A DNA stretch of 64,000 nucleotides from Rosellinia necatrix (GCA_021209875.1 JAGYVD010000008.1:3409501-3473500), one strand, 5' to 3'; positions 12,004 through 24,717 are shown, counted from the stretch's first letter. Notes: generated by a model not told the origin, from the sequence alone. Numbers and translations: made by a program.

Positions 12004-12927
12004 TTACATCTGTCTGCGTGGTTGTTCCCACAGGGGATTGAAGTGAGACCATTCTCCCTGATCGTTAGGTGCGGGATGCGCTTGGGTACCTGCCGAAGCT
12101 GAGATGCCTAGTTCCATTCCAAAGCCGTCCTCGGGTGGATGGACCGGTCCGTTGCCGTAATAGAGATCCGGCATATACACGGGCGTGGATTGATGAACGT
12201 GGGTCGCCTGAGGGTGGTGTTGAGCCTGATATTGAGGCTCATGTTGAGATTTATACTGAGGCGCAACTTGAGTCTGATATTGAGGCACGTGTTGAGTCTG
12301 GTATTGAGGCACGTGTTGAGTCTGGTATTGAGGCACGTGTTGAGTCTGATATTGAGGCACGTGTCGAGGCACACGCTGAGATATATTCTTGGACTCAGGT
12401 TTGACGTCCACTTGCGGCCAATATTCAGGTGGTGTGACCTGAGGAGCGGTTTGGCGCTCGTCGACATGAGAGCTGTTCTGCTCAATTGGGGCAGGGACGC
12501 CGTGGGGGTCATTGGTGGTCACCACCACCCGGTGGGTAACCCACATGTGGCTGCTGTAATTATGGAAGAGTCGAAAGCCCTTGTTAATACGCATGCATTC
12601 CGGCTCCCGGCACCAGAAGTTTTGGCCAATCCTGTGTATCACTCTCGCATGCCGAAGCAGAGAGTCCCGCCGTGTCATGCCTCTTCCACACTCTTGGCAG
12701 ATATAAACCTCGGACCTAGCTCAAGAGTCAGTAATAGCAGCTAAACCCGGTTGTTGTTAGAGTTCTCTTTCAGTGGTACTGACCTGGGATTATGGTTATT
12801 AACCTCTATCCCAGAGGCGATGGCTGCATCAAAGGTCGAGCCTGGGATCGCAGTTGGATCCTATTTCAAGTTTGTCAGTAGGAAAGCCCAAGATGATAGA
12901 GAAAGAGGATTTAAGAAAACCCACCAT
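12004..12927 (-). CDS. C2H2 zinc-finger protein with Gln-rich octapeptide repeat
   Basis: Proposed three exons: 12927-12925 (just the ATG), 12860-12784, 12715-12004 (263 aa). Introns are 64 nt (GTGGGT..TAG, branch CTGAC) and 68 nt (GTCAGT..TAG, branch CTGAC). The spliced start reads MDPTAIPGSTFDAA. A first finger is YICQECGRGM...LLRHARVIH (Cys33, Cys36, His49, His54). A second, looser one is FWCREPECM...HNYSSHMWVTH. The rest is low complexity: four copies of HVPQYQTQ followed by diverged copies, and a Pro/His-rich tail. Probably a nuclear DNA-binding or adaptor protein. The start-codon-only exon is the weakest part; the fingers and frame from 12860 on are well supported. Confidence 0.68.
12268..12363. 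repeat. Four 24-bp tandem coding repeats
   Basis: Four near-identical 24-bp units in frame inside the zinc-finger gene, encoding HVPQYQTQ on the minus strand. Diverged units continue on both sides (about 12200-12375). Confidence 0.9.
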
Positions 12928-15489
12928 TGTGACTTATGATTTGCTTTGGAACGACCAGGGATATGGGCAAGGGTTATTACAGCACAGTTTGTGAGTAGAT
13001 GTATTAGGGAATCTGTCTATAGCGCAGACACCAAGAAGATCATAGGATTAGATCGCAAGGGAGGCGAGACAGAGGAGAGGAAATGATGCTGCATCCAGAC
13101 GGGAGTGGTAGTGTGTGTGTAGAGACCTCACAGGCTGAGGTGGGGTCACTGTTGTTCTCTAGGGCAGAGTTATCAACAATAAATAAATAAACAAATAAAT
13201 CGAAGGGCTCAAATGTGGACCCGGGTTGGTAAATCATACATAAAATCTGTAGGCAATGAACAACGCAAATAGATAGGCTGTATCGCCCGTAGAAACCTCG
13301 GAAGAGAATGAATGGGTCGAAGGACCTAAATAGGAGACTTACAACATCTGTTTATACGCCTGGGTTATTCCCATTCATCACCTCAAAGAATGTATTATGA
13401 AATAATGATAAGATAAATATGATAGATCTGCATATATAGACACATGTATACAGGTAATAGGGACATATTCAAGTAGAAAGGGCGCACATAATGGCTTAAT
13501 GGATGTGTAATACATAATAGCATGTTTCTATAATGGCACTGTTGTTCACATCGAGTGAAAGGCCATTCACTGCGCTACAAATGTTTATGGCACACAGCAA
13601 TGTAGTACAAGTTAAAAATTGGTACAATTTAAAGGATTGAAGAAGCCAAACCAGTAGGATGATAAGGCAATCCAGATATGTGATTAACCGCTCTATATAA
13701 GTCCTAATTTATCGTCGGTATAAATTCGCTATTATCCCGAGGGAGAACACCCCAGTTTGTTTTCAACAGAGCCACATTTCTCCCTGTAAAAAGTGATTTA
13801 GTTATTGTCAGCAACTAACGAGGTACAATTTTGACATGAGATTATTACAATGGGAAAAGCTTGACCTCCAGATTTCCAACTTGCCAACACACCTAGATTT
13901 ATTTGTAATGGTTAGAATGCTGCTGTTAGCTATTGGGATACGGTAGGTAATGCAATACCTAGCAAGCGTAATTGTTTATCTATTATTGTCATCTCCTTAC
14001 CAAGAGAATATCCCTGTGATCCTGCTTTAATCTTCGTCCTGTCTAATAGTTCACACTGGTTGCCATCTGAGCTAGCGATTCATCTCTCAGTTGCCCACAG
14101 ATGGCAGCATTGTCGTTAGGTAGAAGTGCAAGAACTACCCGACCCTCGACAGAACCACCATTGTTACCTAAAGACTAGTGGTTCGCTTCCATAAATGGTA
14201 ATGGAACTCCCAAAATTCAGTGTGGCCCACCCAGTTCACCCAGTTGGAGAGAATAAAGTTAAGTGAGACATCTCCTGCGTCGGCTCGGTCCGCAGCGGGG
14301 CTTGCCCTACACAGGTACGTACCGTGAAATGGGTGCGGCATTGTAGACGACAGACAATGTCTGTACACTAGATACCTAGCCTATCTGCTGAAGGGATTCG
14401 TTGCTCTTGCGTGTTATATACGAATGTTGCGCATTCGACTTTTCGTGCTTTTAACATGATGCCTAGAGAGAAACCCTTTTAGCGCTCTAGCTAAAGTTGA
14501 TTTACAGTACAAGTGTTCAAAATCCGGCAGTGACACTAACCATTTACCCAGTCTGGGGCGTATTGTGTATATATCATGTCTAGAGTCTAGACTAACATGC
14601 GTGGAGCCTAGGGGTATGCATAACTACACTACATGGCGCTGGACGAGATAACATTGACTACTTTGGGCATGAGCCAATGACTATGTGCCAATTATGCAAT
14701 CCCGGTACCCTGGGAGATAGGGGGCCCGTGCATCAGTTTTCAAACCAGCATCTATGTGCGCGACGGGGGGCACATGCAACGGGCGCATTGGCACCAGGAA
14801 TGGTGCCCTCCAGGCTAGTAACTATGGAACACGCAAGACCTATCTACGCACCTAGGTAGTCTAAGATGATCGAAGCATCGAGCCATTCCACGGACCCAAG
14901 GGACCTGGCAGGAGAAGAGGAATGGCAAAATGCCTCTTAATCTGTTCATCAGGTAGCCAACCTAATCTAAGGGTAATCAATCCGTATTGCCGCATGGTTG
15001 GGTGTGGGTAGGCAATTTTGAACCGTGGGCAAGGTGAGTGTTGTATGGTGTATTTCGAAGCGCAGTCGGCAGCTCCTGTGTAGGTAGACAATAGATCTAG
15101 GCATACAACGCTTTGAAATTGTACCTGAGGAAACGAGTGGTCGGAAAACGAATGGCATAAAAGCCTGAGGCAGGACCGGGCGAGTGAGCGAGCGAGAGCT
15201 AGCGGCGCTTCGTCCTATTGACCAGTAGTGCCGAATTGTGAAGGGGGCGTTGCATTTGGTCCGCCGTCTACCTGGCTATGAAGGCAAGTCAGGTGGCCGA
15301 CCGTGGCTCCTATCACACGGTTTGGCACCAATACCTCCAGCAATAGCCTACTTCAGCCATGCTCTTAAATGAGGCAAGATCCCACCCCAACCAGAGAGGC
15401 GAAGCGTGGCCAACAAGGGATTCGACAACTCGCGATCCGTAACTGCAAGATCCTAGGCATCATATAATCAACGGAACGAACTAGTTATT
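12928..15489. other. Long intergenic region left of the orphan gene and retroelement
   Basis: Moderately AT-rich DNA with no convincing open frame. A 21-nt stretch of TAAA/ATAA-type simple sequence lies near 13180. CACCTAGGTAG occurs at about 14850. No transposon ends were recognised. Confidence 0.45.
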
Positions 15490-16113
15490 ATGCCCAACAA
15501 AAGGGAGCCCCCAGCTGCTCCCCTAAGCTGGTTCCAGAAGGCAAAGGCTCGGACTTTCAGATCTAGCAACAGTACGAGCAATGCTACCGGCGATGCAGCC
15601 CGCCAAAATGGTCAAAACGGCCAAAACAGCCCTTCCGTTGCGCCCGCCATTGGAAGGACCCTGACTGCCGATTTCCTGTATAGGTCACCAACGGGAAGGG
15701 GCCAACCTTTGATGATGCCGGATGTTGTGAGCGCCTACAACCTGGACTGGTGCGAGCTGGAGGCTTTCTTGAGGCAGGTGTACCCTGGTGTCACCTTCAC
15801 AGAGAGTGTGAGTGTGGATAGGGTCTAGTCTAGGGTCCGAACTAGTTACTCAGAGCGACCAAGAAGACCAGATGCTGACGTATAATGCGTTCCAGTCGGC
15901 TGTTGAAGACCATTATTTGATATATGTCCCAACCCTTTTAACTCCAGTGAGCCCCCTACCGTAACTCTCTTTGGTCTCATATATTGATATTTGGGTTATC
16001 AGGAGCACCGCACTCAGATCGACGGGTTCCGAAAAGCCTACAGGTCCCGTGCAGCTGGAAGAGACCGCAGAGTGGAGCATAGCCCGGACGGTTCTAGGCG
16101 ATACATAGACTGA
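15490..16113 (+). CDS. Small orphan protein, unrecognised
   Basis: Exon 1 15490-15807 and exon 2 16003-16113 (142 aa), joined by a 195-nt intron (GTGAGT..CAG) in phase 0. The joined sequence reads QVYPGVTFTESEHRTQIDGF. The N-terminus is basic and Asn/Gln-rich (RQNGQNGQNS); the middle (DVVSAYNLDWCELEAFLRQ) looks folded; the end is very basic. There is no signal peptide or membrane segment, and I do not recognise the family. The stop lies 136 bp from the 5' LTR of the mutated retroelement, yet codon use is normal, so RIP did not spread into it. The long intron makes the second exon less sure. Confidence 0.55.
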
Positions 16114-16244
16114 GTATGATGGCTGGGCAAGGTTGGCCTACCTACTGTGGTGTATACGTATCCAGCTACCAGGTCTCCAAAATTTGGGTCTTTAGCCAGG
16201 GTAAGGCATCTTTAGCTGGGGTTATAGCTATGTAAGGTCTATAT

Positions 16245-16249
16245 ACTAG
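16245..16249. repeat. Candidate target-site duplication, left copy
   Basis: ACTAG immediately left of the 5' LTR; the right flank has ACTAA. Four of five bases match and the difference is G/A, the RIP-type change. Confidence 0.5.
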
Positions 16250-16559
16250 TTTGACGGAGGTGTGGATTGATCTGTGGGAAGATTCATTGATTACTAGAAG
16301 CGTGGTGATATTCTGGGAATGTTTGGTACGGATAATTGAATTTATTAGAAAGCTTTTATCTAGTGTGATAAGCCACAGGTATTTATATATATTAATTATA
16401 TAATAAGAACGATTTTAAAAGTTGTTTTTGTTTTAAGCGTGTAACGTTTATAAATATAGCATTAAAACTATATTTTATATATATATATTTTTTGCTTAAA
16501 AGATTTTTAAAATAAAAATTTATAATTTAATTATTAAGTTGTTTTATATTATTATTATA
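16250..16559. repeat. Left LTR (outer part intact, inner part mutated)
   Basis: 310 bp. Bases 16250-16370 keep normal G+C; from about 16397 inward nearly all C and G are replaced. It aligns without gaps to 23967-24276. AGCCACAGGTATTTATAT at 16371-16388 is identical in both copies. Confidence 0.85.
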
Positions 16560-17276
16560 TATTTTTAAATTAATTAATTTATTAATTAATTTATTATTTT
16601 ATTTTTAATTATTTTTTAAATTTTTTTATTTAAACTAGTTTTTTTTAAATATTTTTAATAAGTTGGTTAGTTTATATTTTAATAATATGCGTGCTTTATT
16701 AATATAATTAGCTTGTTTGCACGTAATAATAAATAAAAATAAAATTATATAGCGCAGCTTTTTTTTTAAAGCTATAAATAGTTTGTTTTTAAATATATTA
16801 ACTTTTTTAAATATATATTTTTAATTATATTATTATTTTATATTTTAATTAAGCTTAAGAATTTTTTATTAGCGCTTAAATATAATTAATAGCTTGTTAA
16901 CAGCTTAAATATAAATTAATATTTAGTTTTTATTTTTAATATTTTTTTCTTTTTTTAAGTTTAAATATATAAGCTATATATAATTTTTTATTTATATATT
17001 TTTATTAAACTTTTAATATATTAATATAAAATATAGTTTTTTTTATTATTTTAAAATACGTTTTTATTTTTAATAAATTTATTATTTATATTTATTAAAA
17101 CTATAATTTTAAAGTTTTATTATAATTATATTAATTTATAAATATTATTATAATTTATTATATATTATATTTATTAATTATATTGTTTTTTATTTATAAA
17201 TTATTAATATAATTTATTTATTAACACGTATTTAAATTATTAATAATTATTATAAATAATTATTAAAATTGTTTTT

Positions 17277-17298
17277 ACTGCTGCTAAGCCTGCGCTTG

Positions 17299-17340
<42 letters not shown>

Positions 17341-17422
17341 TGCTGCTGCTGCTGCTTTTATTGCTGCTGCTGCTGCTTTTACTGCTGCTGCTACTATTAA
17401 CGCTGCTTCTGCTGCTTTTATT
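17277..17422. repeat. Surviving (CTG)n tract inside the AT desert
   Basis: Interrupted CTG/CAG triplets, with one uninterrupted run of about 13 units near 17300-17337, in otherwise C/G-depleted DNA. A smaller cluster lies near 17731-17755. Confidence 0.9.
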
Positions 17423-20400
17423 ATTTTAGCCGCTTATATTATTATAAATAATATTTTTAATATTTTTTTCCGCTTATTTATAATTTATTTAAATATAATA
17501 TTTAAAATTAAAAAAACATGCTAATTTATTTTAATAGCGCTTTTTTTTTAAATTTATTTTTATTAAGCTTGTTTAGTTTAAGTTTAAATTTAAATATTAA
17601 AAATACGTTATTTTAAGTTTTTTAAAGCTTTATTATAATTAATACTATTAAACCGCCGCTGCTAAATTTTATATAGTTATATATACTATTTTTATTTGCT
17701 GCTTTTAATTTAAAACATTATATAATAAATAACGCTGCTGCTGCTGCTGCTAATACTGCTTTTTATTTTATTTATTTATATTTAAAACTAATAAATATTA
17801 TTTAAAAAATGTTTTATTTAAGCTATATTAATTTTATGCTTGCTAGTTAATTAAATAAATTATATTATAAAACTATTAAATATAATAGCTAATATTAACG
17901 TTATATTTTTAAATATAAATATATTTTTAATTTATATTTTATTTTATATGTTTTAATTAATTAATTAATATATAACTAATAATATAAAATTAGCTTTTTA
18001 TATATTTAATTAATAATTAAACATTTTTTACGTTTTTTGTTTTATTTTTAATATTATTATAAATAATTATTATAAGCTTTTATTAATTATTAACTAATTT
18101 AAAATAAATTATTTTAAACTTTAAAATTTTATTACGTTAAATTTTTAATATTTTAATAAAAAAATAAAATGCTGTAGTTTTAAAAACGTTTGCTTTTATA
18201 AATTTTTATATTTTTTGTGCGTTTTTAGCTGCTTTTAGCGCTTGCACCCCTGTGGCCGGTTGTTTTTTTGCCTGTTGTTTTTTTTATATTTTTTGCTTTT
18301 ATTTTATTATAGTTCTTCCGTTTATTTTTACTGCGCAGCTTATACTTTTAAGCGCTATTTAAAAAGCTTATTATAATTTAATTTTAAAACGTTTTTTTAA
18401 TATATTTAAAAAGTTTAATAATTTAAAAAATCCCGATAAAAATTAAAAATAAAAAAAAGCGTTTTTTTAAAAGTCGCGTAAAACTAAAAAGTTTTTAAAT
18501 ATTTTTATTTTTTAATTTTTTAATTTAATTATTAAAAGTTTAAGCCGGCAGCTTATTAGTTTTTTTATATTATAATATAAATTATTTAAATTAAATAAAG
18601 CTTTAAAATATTTAAACTATGCTTATATAAAATTTTTATAAAATTATTTATTAATATTTAATTAATAAAAAATATTTTATTATAAACAAGCTTTTTAATA
18701 TTTTTATTTAAGCTATATATTTTATATATTTATATGTTTAAACTTTATAGTAATTTTTTATACTTGTTAATTATTAAATAAATTATTTAAATGTTGTTTA
18801 AATAAATTATTTATATTTTTTCTAAGTTTAAAATAAAATTTTTAAAAAACTGTTTTAAAGCTATTATTTTTTTAACTATATAGTTTATAGCAATAACTTT
18901 AGCTTTTATTATAAAAATTAAAATTATGTTTTATTTAATAGCTTTTTAAAAAATCGCACTTTTAAATAAAAATATAATATATTTATATAAAAAACGCCTA
19001 GTTTTTATATTGTTTATAAATAACGCGTTTTTTATAATTAATAAAGCTTGGGCTGTTAAATTTTTGTTTTTATATATAATTTTAAAAAATTTTATATAAT
19101 ATAAATAATAAATTATTTAATCAGCTGTTTTTATATAATTTAAGCTTAAGTTTATAAAATGCTTTAATAATAATATAGCTATAAATATTATATTTAGTTA
19201 TAATATAATCGCTATATAAAATATTAAGCTGATTTTTTAGTATATTTTAATTTTTTTTTTTAAAGCTTGCTTTATATATTTTAACAGCTTTTTATATAAA
19301 AATAATATTTTTAAAGTTTAAACGTTATTAACTAAATTAAATCAAGCTGTAATTTTTTAATATATTAATTATATATTAATATAATCGTTTTTTATATAGT
19401 TGCAGATTATTTTAATTTTTAAAAATTAAACGATATTTTTTATTTTTAAGCTTATAAGCTTTTTAATCCTGTTAATAATTTTTTAGCTAATTTTTATTGC
19501 TTTTTTATATATAACTAAAAATTATTTATATAAAACAAAATAAATATTTTACGATTTAAAATATAAAATAAATATAGTTTTTATTAAATATAATTAGCTT
19601 AAAACGTTTTAAAATGTTTAAAAATTTTTATATTATAATAATAAAAATCTTATAGCTTATATAAAGCTTTATTTAATAATATAGCTTTTTTCTGCTGCTT
19701 AAAACTATTTAATATTAAATATATAATAAAAAGTTTGCTGCTTTTTAAAACATTTAAAAATATTAACATTATATCGAATTATTTAATTTTTAAATTAAAA
19801 TATACGTTAATCGCTATTATTATTTAAAAAAAATTTGCTGCAAACATTATAGCATATATTAACTAAAGCATATTTATTATTTATAGATTTTTTTATACAA
19901 CTAGCTTTATTTTATAGACTTTTAAAAATCTTTTTTATTAAATTTATATATAAATACTTATTTAAATAGCAATAGCTTGTTTTTTATTTTTTATTAAAAC
20001 TATTTTTATAACTTTTTTTTTATATAACAAGCATTTTTTATATATTTTTTTAAAAATTGTTTTAAAAATAGTTTTTAAGCTTTTTTATTTTATAAAAGTT
20101 TTTTAATAAAATTATTTTAATATATTTAATTTTTAAACTAGCTTTTAGTTAATTAGCTTTATATTATTATACTACGGCTATAAATACAGCATATAATATT
20201 TTATACTTATAATCTTTAAAATATAAAGCTTTTATTTATTTTAAAAAAAATATTTTTATAAAAATGTTTTAAATATAATCTTTTAATAAATTAATCTCTA
20301 GCTTTATATATATTATCGTAATAAATACCAAGCTTTTTATATTATTTTCTAGCTTTTTATTTAGTTTTTTACGTTTAGTTCTGCAGCTTAATCTACTTGT

Positions 20401-23400
20401 AAATAAAAATACTTTACGTATATATTTATATTTTATCTAAGTTTCTTCTAGCTTTTTATCGCTTGTTTAACTAGCTAAAGTTAGCTTTTTATTAACTTGC
20501 TTAATAATCGGCGTTTTTATTATTATAAAATTTATAGCACTTTTAAAGCGTTATAAATAACTGTTTTTTTTATGCGTTATAGTTGCTTTATTTTTAAAGC
20601 TTTTTATTAAAGCTATTTCTAGCTTAAAAATTATATTTAAAATAATAAGTTTTTGCCGCCGTATTTAAAAAAACTAGTCTTTAGCTTAAGATCTGCTCCG
20701 CCGGCATATCTACTTTTAATTTATGCTTACTAATTTAATTAATTAAACTATAAATAAAAATGTTTATAATACTTTTTATATTTTTAAAAGCTATATACGG
20801 TATATTTTTAAGCTTTTATTTATTATTTATTTTATACTGCTGTTTATTTACTAGATTTAAAGCTTTTAGTTTTTTTACTGCTGCTTGTTTAATTTTAATA
20901 GCTAGTTTTTTTTGTTTTTTAAAATAAAACAGCTTTTTATTAAATTTAATATTTTTAATAATAATTATCTTTTATAATTAAAAAATTTATACGCGGTATA
21001 AATTAATTATTTTATATTTAATTAAATATTTAATATAAGCTTAAAGTCTAACTTTATATGCTTGCTGCTTTTTAACAGTAAGTTTTTTTTTTTTATTAAA
21101 TACGCGCAACATTTATATATATATATCCTGTTTTAATCTAGTTATAAGTTACTTATTAATACTTTTACTTAAGCTAGGTTATATTATTAGTAATACTATA
21201 TTAATTAATATTTAAGCATATAATAAAAAGCGTAAAAGTTCTAAGCTTTAAAAAAAGCTTTTATTATATAATTAAACAGCCGTTTAAACTACTTTTAGCT
21301 ATAGTTTTAATAATAAGCCAGTTTTATTAAACAGTTTATTTATTTTATTAATTATTTTTTTACTAGCTTATTTAATATTTTTAACAGGCTTTTTAACGTA
21401 AAACAAAAAAAGCTTGTTGTTAATTTTTTTAATTTTTAGCTAGAGCTTATATTAAGTTTTATTTTTATAAGCTATTATAAAAACATTTAAATCGTTTTTA
21501 ATAATATAAACTATAAGCTTGTAACGTTTTTTTATTTAACGTATAAATTATTTAATTTTTAAAAACTTATATAATAGTTTTATTTATTAAAAATATATAT
21601 AAATTAACTTAATATATTTATTTTTAATTATTAAAATTTAGTTCGATTTATTATATTTTATTAAATAATTAAACAGATTTTAATACAGCTTTTAAAAAGT
21701 TAAGCAGTTTTTTGTTTAAAAATCGTTTAAATATTTATTATATTATATATATAATAATATACGTTTTATATTTAATATATAAAATTCTGTTAATTTATAT
21801 ATTTTTAATTATATATATTAATATTTATAAAGCACAGCTTTTTAAATGTTTTAATCGTTAATATTAAAAAGCTTCGGAGTTTTTTTTAGCTTAAAAATTT
21901 TAAAATAGCTTGTAAGCCAGAATATATTAAAATTAATTAAATATAATTAATTTAGCAGCACTTTTAAAATTATTTATAATATTTTGCTTATATTTAATAT
22001 AAAGTTTTTATTTAAATATTAAAAATTAAGTTTATATTTAAAAAACTAAGTTATAATATTTAATAAGTTAAGCTATTAAAATATTATTTTTATATTTTAA
22101 AACGTAATAAATAATTAAAACTATAATACCAGATTTTTTTAACTAAACAAGCTTTTAAAACAATATTTATATAAAACTTTTTTTAATACTATATTAATAA
22201 GTATTATATTTATTAATAAGTTTTTTAAAGCTAGATAATATTTTTAAATAATTTTTTATTTCTGCTTAAAATAAAAACTATAAAATGCCTGCGTGAACTA
22301 TATTTTTATTTTTAGCTAAAACAAAAATCTAAGTCTTAATAACTTTTATTATTAATTAAATATAATATTTTATAATTATTAATTAATATATTATCCGCTA
22401 AAATATATTTTTAAATTTAATCGTAAAAATACTTTTAAGTTGCTAGCAATTTTTTTAATAAAATTAAATCGATTATTATAAAAGTTATATTAAAATTAAA
22501 ATAGTTTAATTTTTATTATTAAAATTTATTATATTATTTAAACTATTGTTTTTTTTTTTATTAATTTTTTAATTTAAATTAACAATTTTATTACGTAAGT
22601 TTTTATAACGTGTATAAAACTACCGTTTTTTAATTTTTTTAATTTTTATAATATTAGTCCAGATTTTATTAAGCTAGCATATATTAGTTTTATTAATTAT
22701 AAACTAAAGCTTATTATAAAACTTAAAAAAGCTAGAAATAAATATTTTTAGTTTTATTTAAATATAAGCACTTATAATTTTTTTAGCCGGCTAAATTATT
22801 TTAGCGCGTTTTTTAAGCTTTATTGTTTTAATATATTATTATATTAGCTAAAAATCTGCTCTACGTTTATTAGCCCGCTAAGCTTATAAATATTTTAGAC
22901 CTATTTTTTTTGCTTTTTAGCTTATATTTATAAATTATAACACCGAAAATTTTATTATATTTTATTAAAATAAACATATTTTTTTTTAATAGCTTATATT
23001 TAATTAATATAATAAATTATTAACGTTTTTAATTAAGCGTTATATAAATATCTACTGCTGCTAAAAAAATTTTTATTACAAATATTTTATTTACGTTAAA
23101 AAGCTTTAAAATTACCGCTTTTTAATATATTTATTTTTATTTTTTATATTATATTATTATTTTAACTTTATTTTTAAAAGCTTTAATAATAATTATTTAA
23201 TATTTTTATTAAATAATAATATAAAAAAAAAATAAAACAGGCAAAATTATATTATATAAAATAAAAATTAAATTTTTAAACGTAAAATTAAAGTTTTTAA
23301 TATTTATATTAATAACAATTTTATATATATAATATTAACTGTTTTATTAATTTATTTATATATAATTATATAGCGCGATTAAAAATAAACTTTATTTTAA

Positions 23401-23966
23401 AACTAAATAAAATATTCTGCTTAAACATTTAAAAACTTAATAATTATTTTTTAAATAATAAGTTTAAAAATATTAAGCATTAAAAAGTTTCCGCGGTTAA
23501 AATCTTTATATAAAGTTTTTTATACATGTATTTTTTATACGTTATACTTTTTTTTTATCTGCTTAAAATATACTGTAGCTAATTTTTACGTTAATCGTAT
23601 AAAAAACAAATTTAAATTATATGCTAAGCTTTTATCGTTAAAATTAATAAACGCCTAGATGCCTTTTACTTAAACGTAATATTTTAAACAAATATACTAG
23701 CGATTTTAATTATAAATAATTTTTAAAAAAACATCTGTTTTAATCGTTATAATTAAAGCCGTTATTACAAAAGCAAAAATAACGTAGTACTTGTTTTAAA
23801 AGCTGTAGCAAAATTTAAAGCTTTAAAACTAAAATATAAAAAATCTAATTAAAATAAATAATAATAGCTATATAAAAATTTAAATAAACAATTTTATACT
23901 TTAAAATTAAATAAATTACAGCTTTTAAAAAAAAACACTAGTTTAATAATAAACCAGGCTTATAAC

Positions 23967-24276
23967 TTTAATAAAAATATAAATCGATCTATAAAAAAAT
24001 TTATTAATTACTAAAAACATAGTAATACTTTAAAAATATTTAATATAAATAATTAAATTTACTAAAAAGCTTTTATTTAATATAATAAGCCACAGGTATT
24101 TATATATATTAATCACGTAATAAAAACAATCCTAAAAATCGTTCTTGCCCCAAGCGCGTAACGCTTATAAGTACAGCATCAGAACTGCACTTTACATATA
24201 TGCATCCTCTGCTTGAAAGATCCTCAAAATAGGGATTTATAGCTCAATTGCCAAGTCGTTCCACACTACTGTCACA
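23967..24276. repeat. Right LTR (inner part mutated, outer part intact)
   Basis: 310 bp, mirror situation of the left LTR. Bases 23967-24087 are AT-converted relative to the left copy, whereas 24113-24276 retain the C and G residues lost on the left. Confidence 0.85.
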
Positions 24277-24281
24277 ACTAA
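24277..24281. repeat. Candidate target-site duplication, right copy
   Basis: ACTAA directly after the right LTR; pairs with ACTAG at 16245-16249. Confidence 0.5.
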
Positions 24282-24717
24282 GTAACTAGATCATATTATA
24301 AACGCCATGCTACTAACTATGCCTAACCGTCTCACCAAGAACGTGTCGCAGTCGCATGGGGCGCTGAGTAGAGCTAGAGCCAGGGTTAGCCTAGCGATTC
24401 TCCGATGTCTTTGGCATTTATGATGACACGAGACACTTCGCTACATACACACTAGAATTGCTGCTTACTTCGGTGTGACGGTGGCTATGAATGGCCATGG
24501 GACGGTTCCGCCCCTCCTTCAGGTTTAGGAATAATAGCCACATATTCCGCCGAGGGCTAACCGTGAGCCGATCAGCGGCGAAAGAAATGCGCCTTTCGCA
24601 TCAGTTTCATATCATCATTAATAGACCCTTTGCTGCTTCTATTCCCATGTAATCGGTAGCTAGTCGCATATTGACGTGCAATCCCTCCTTTTCATTTGCC
24701 TTCATGAATAGAAGATC
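24282..24717. other. Upstream region of the CorA-like gene
   Basis: Normal base composition resumes at once after the LTR. No gene or repeat was recognised; it presumably contains the promoter of the downstream gene. Confidence 0.45.

Larger units (their letters stand above)
16250..24276. mobile_element. RIP-degenerated LTR retrotransposon, 8.03 kb
   Basis: An 8,027-bp element bounded by 310-bp direct repeats (16250-16559 and 23967-24276) at a constant offset of 7,717 bp. LTR edges read TTTGAC..GTCACA, nearly the inverted TG..CA form. It is flanked by ACTAG/ACTAA. The interior is almost pure A+T, with stops in every frame and no readable gag or pol, as expected after heavy C-to-T mutation on both strands. 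All mismatches between the LTRs in a manual alignment are C/T or G/A. The superfamily (Ty3 or Ty1-like) and the transcription direction cannot be read from what is left. Confidence 0.85.

Noticed and set aside
16560..23966. Remnant gag/pol genes in the retroelement
   Set aside because: Stops in all frames and near-total loss of C and G; no motif can be read, so no coding call is justified.
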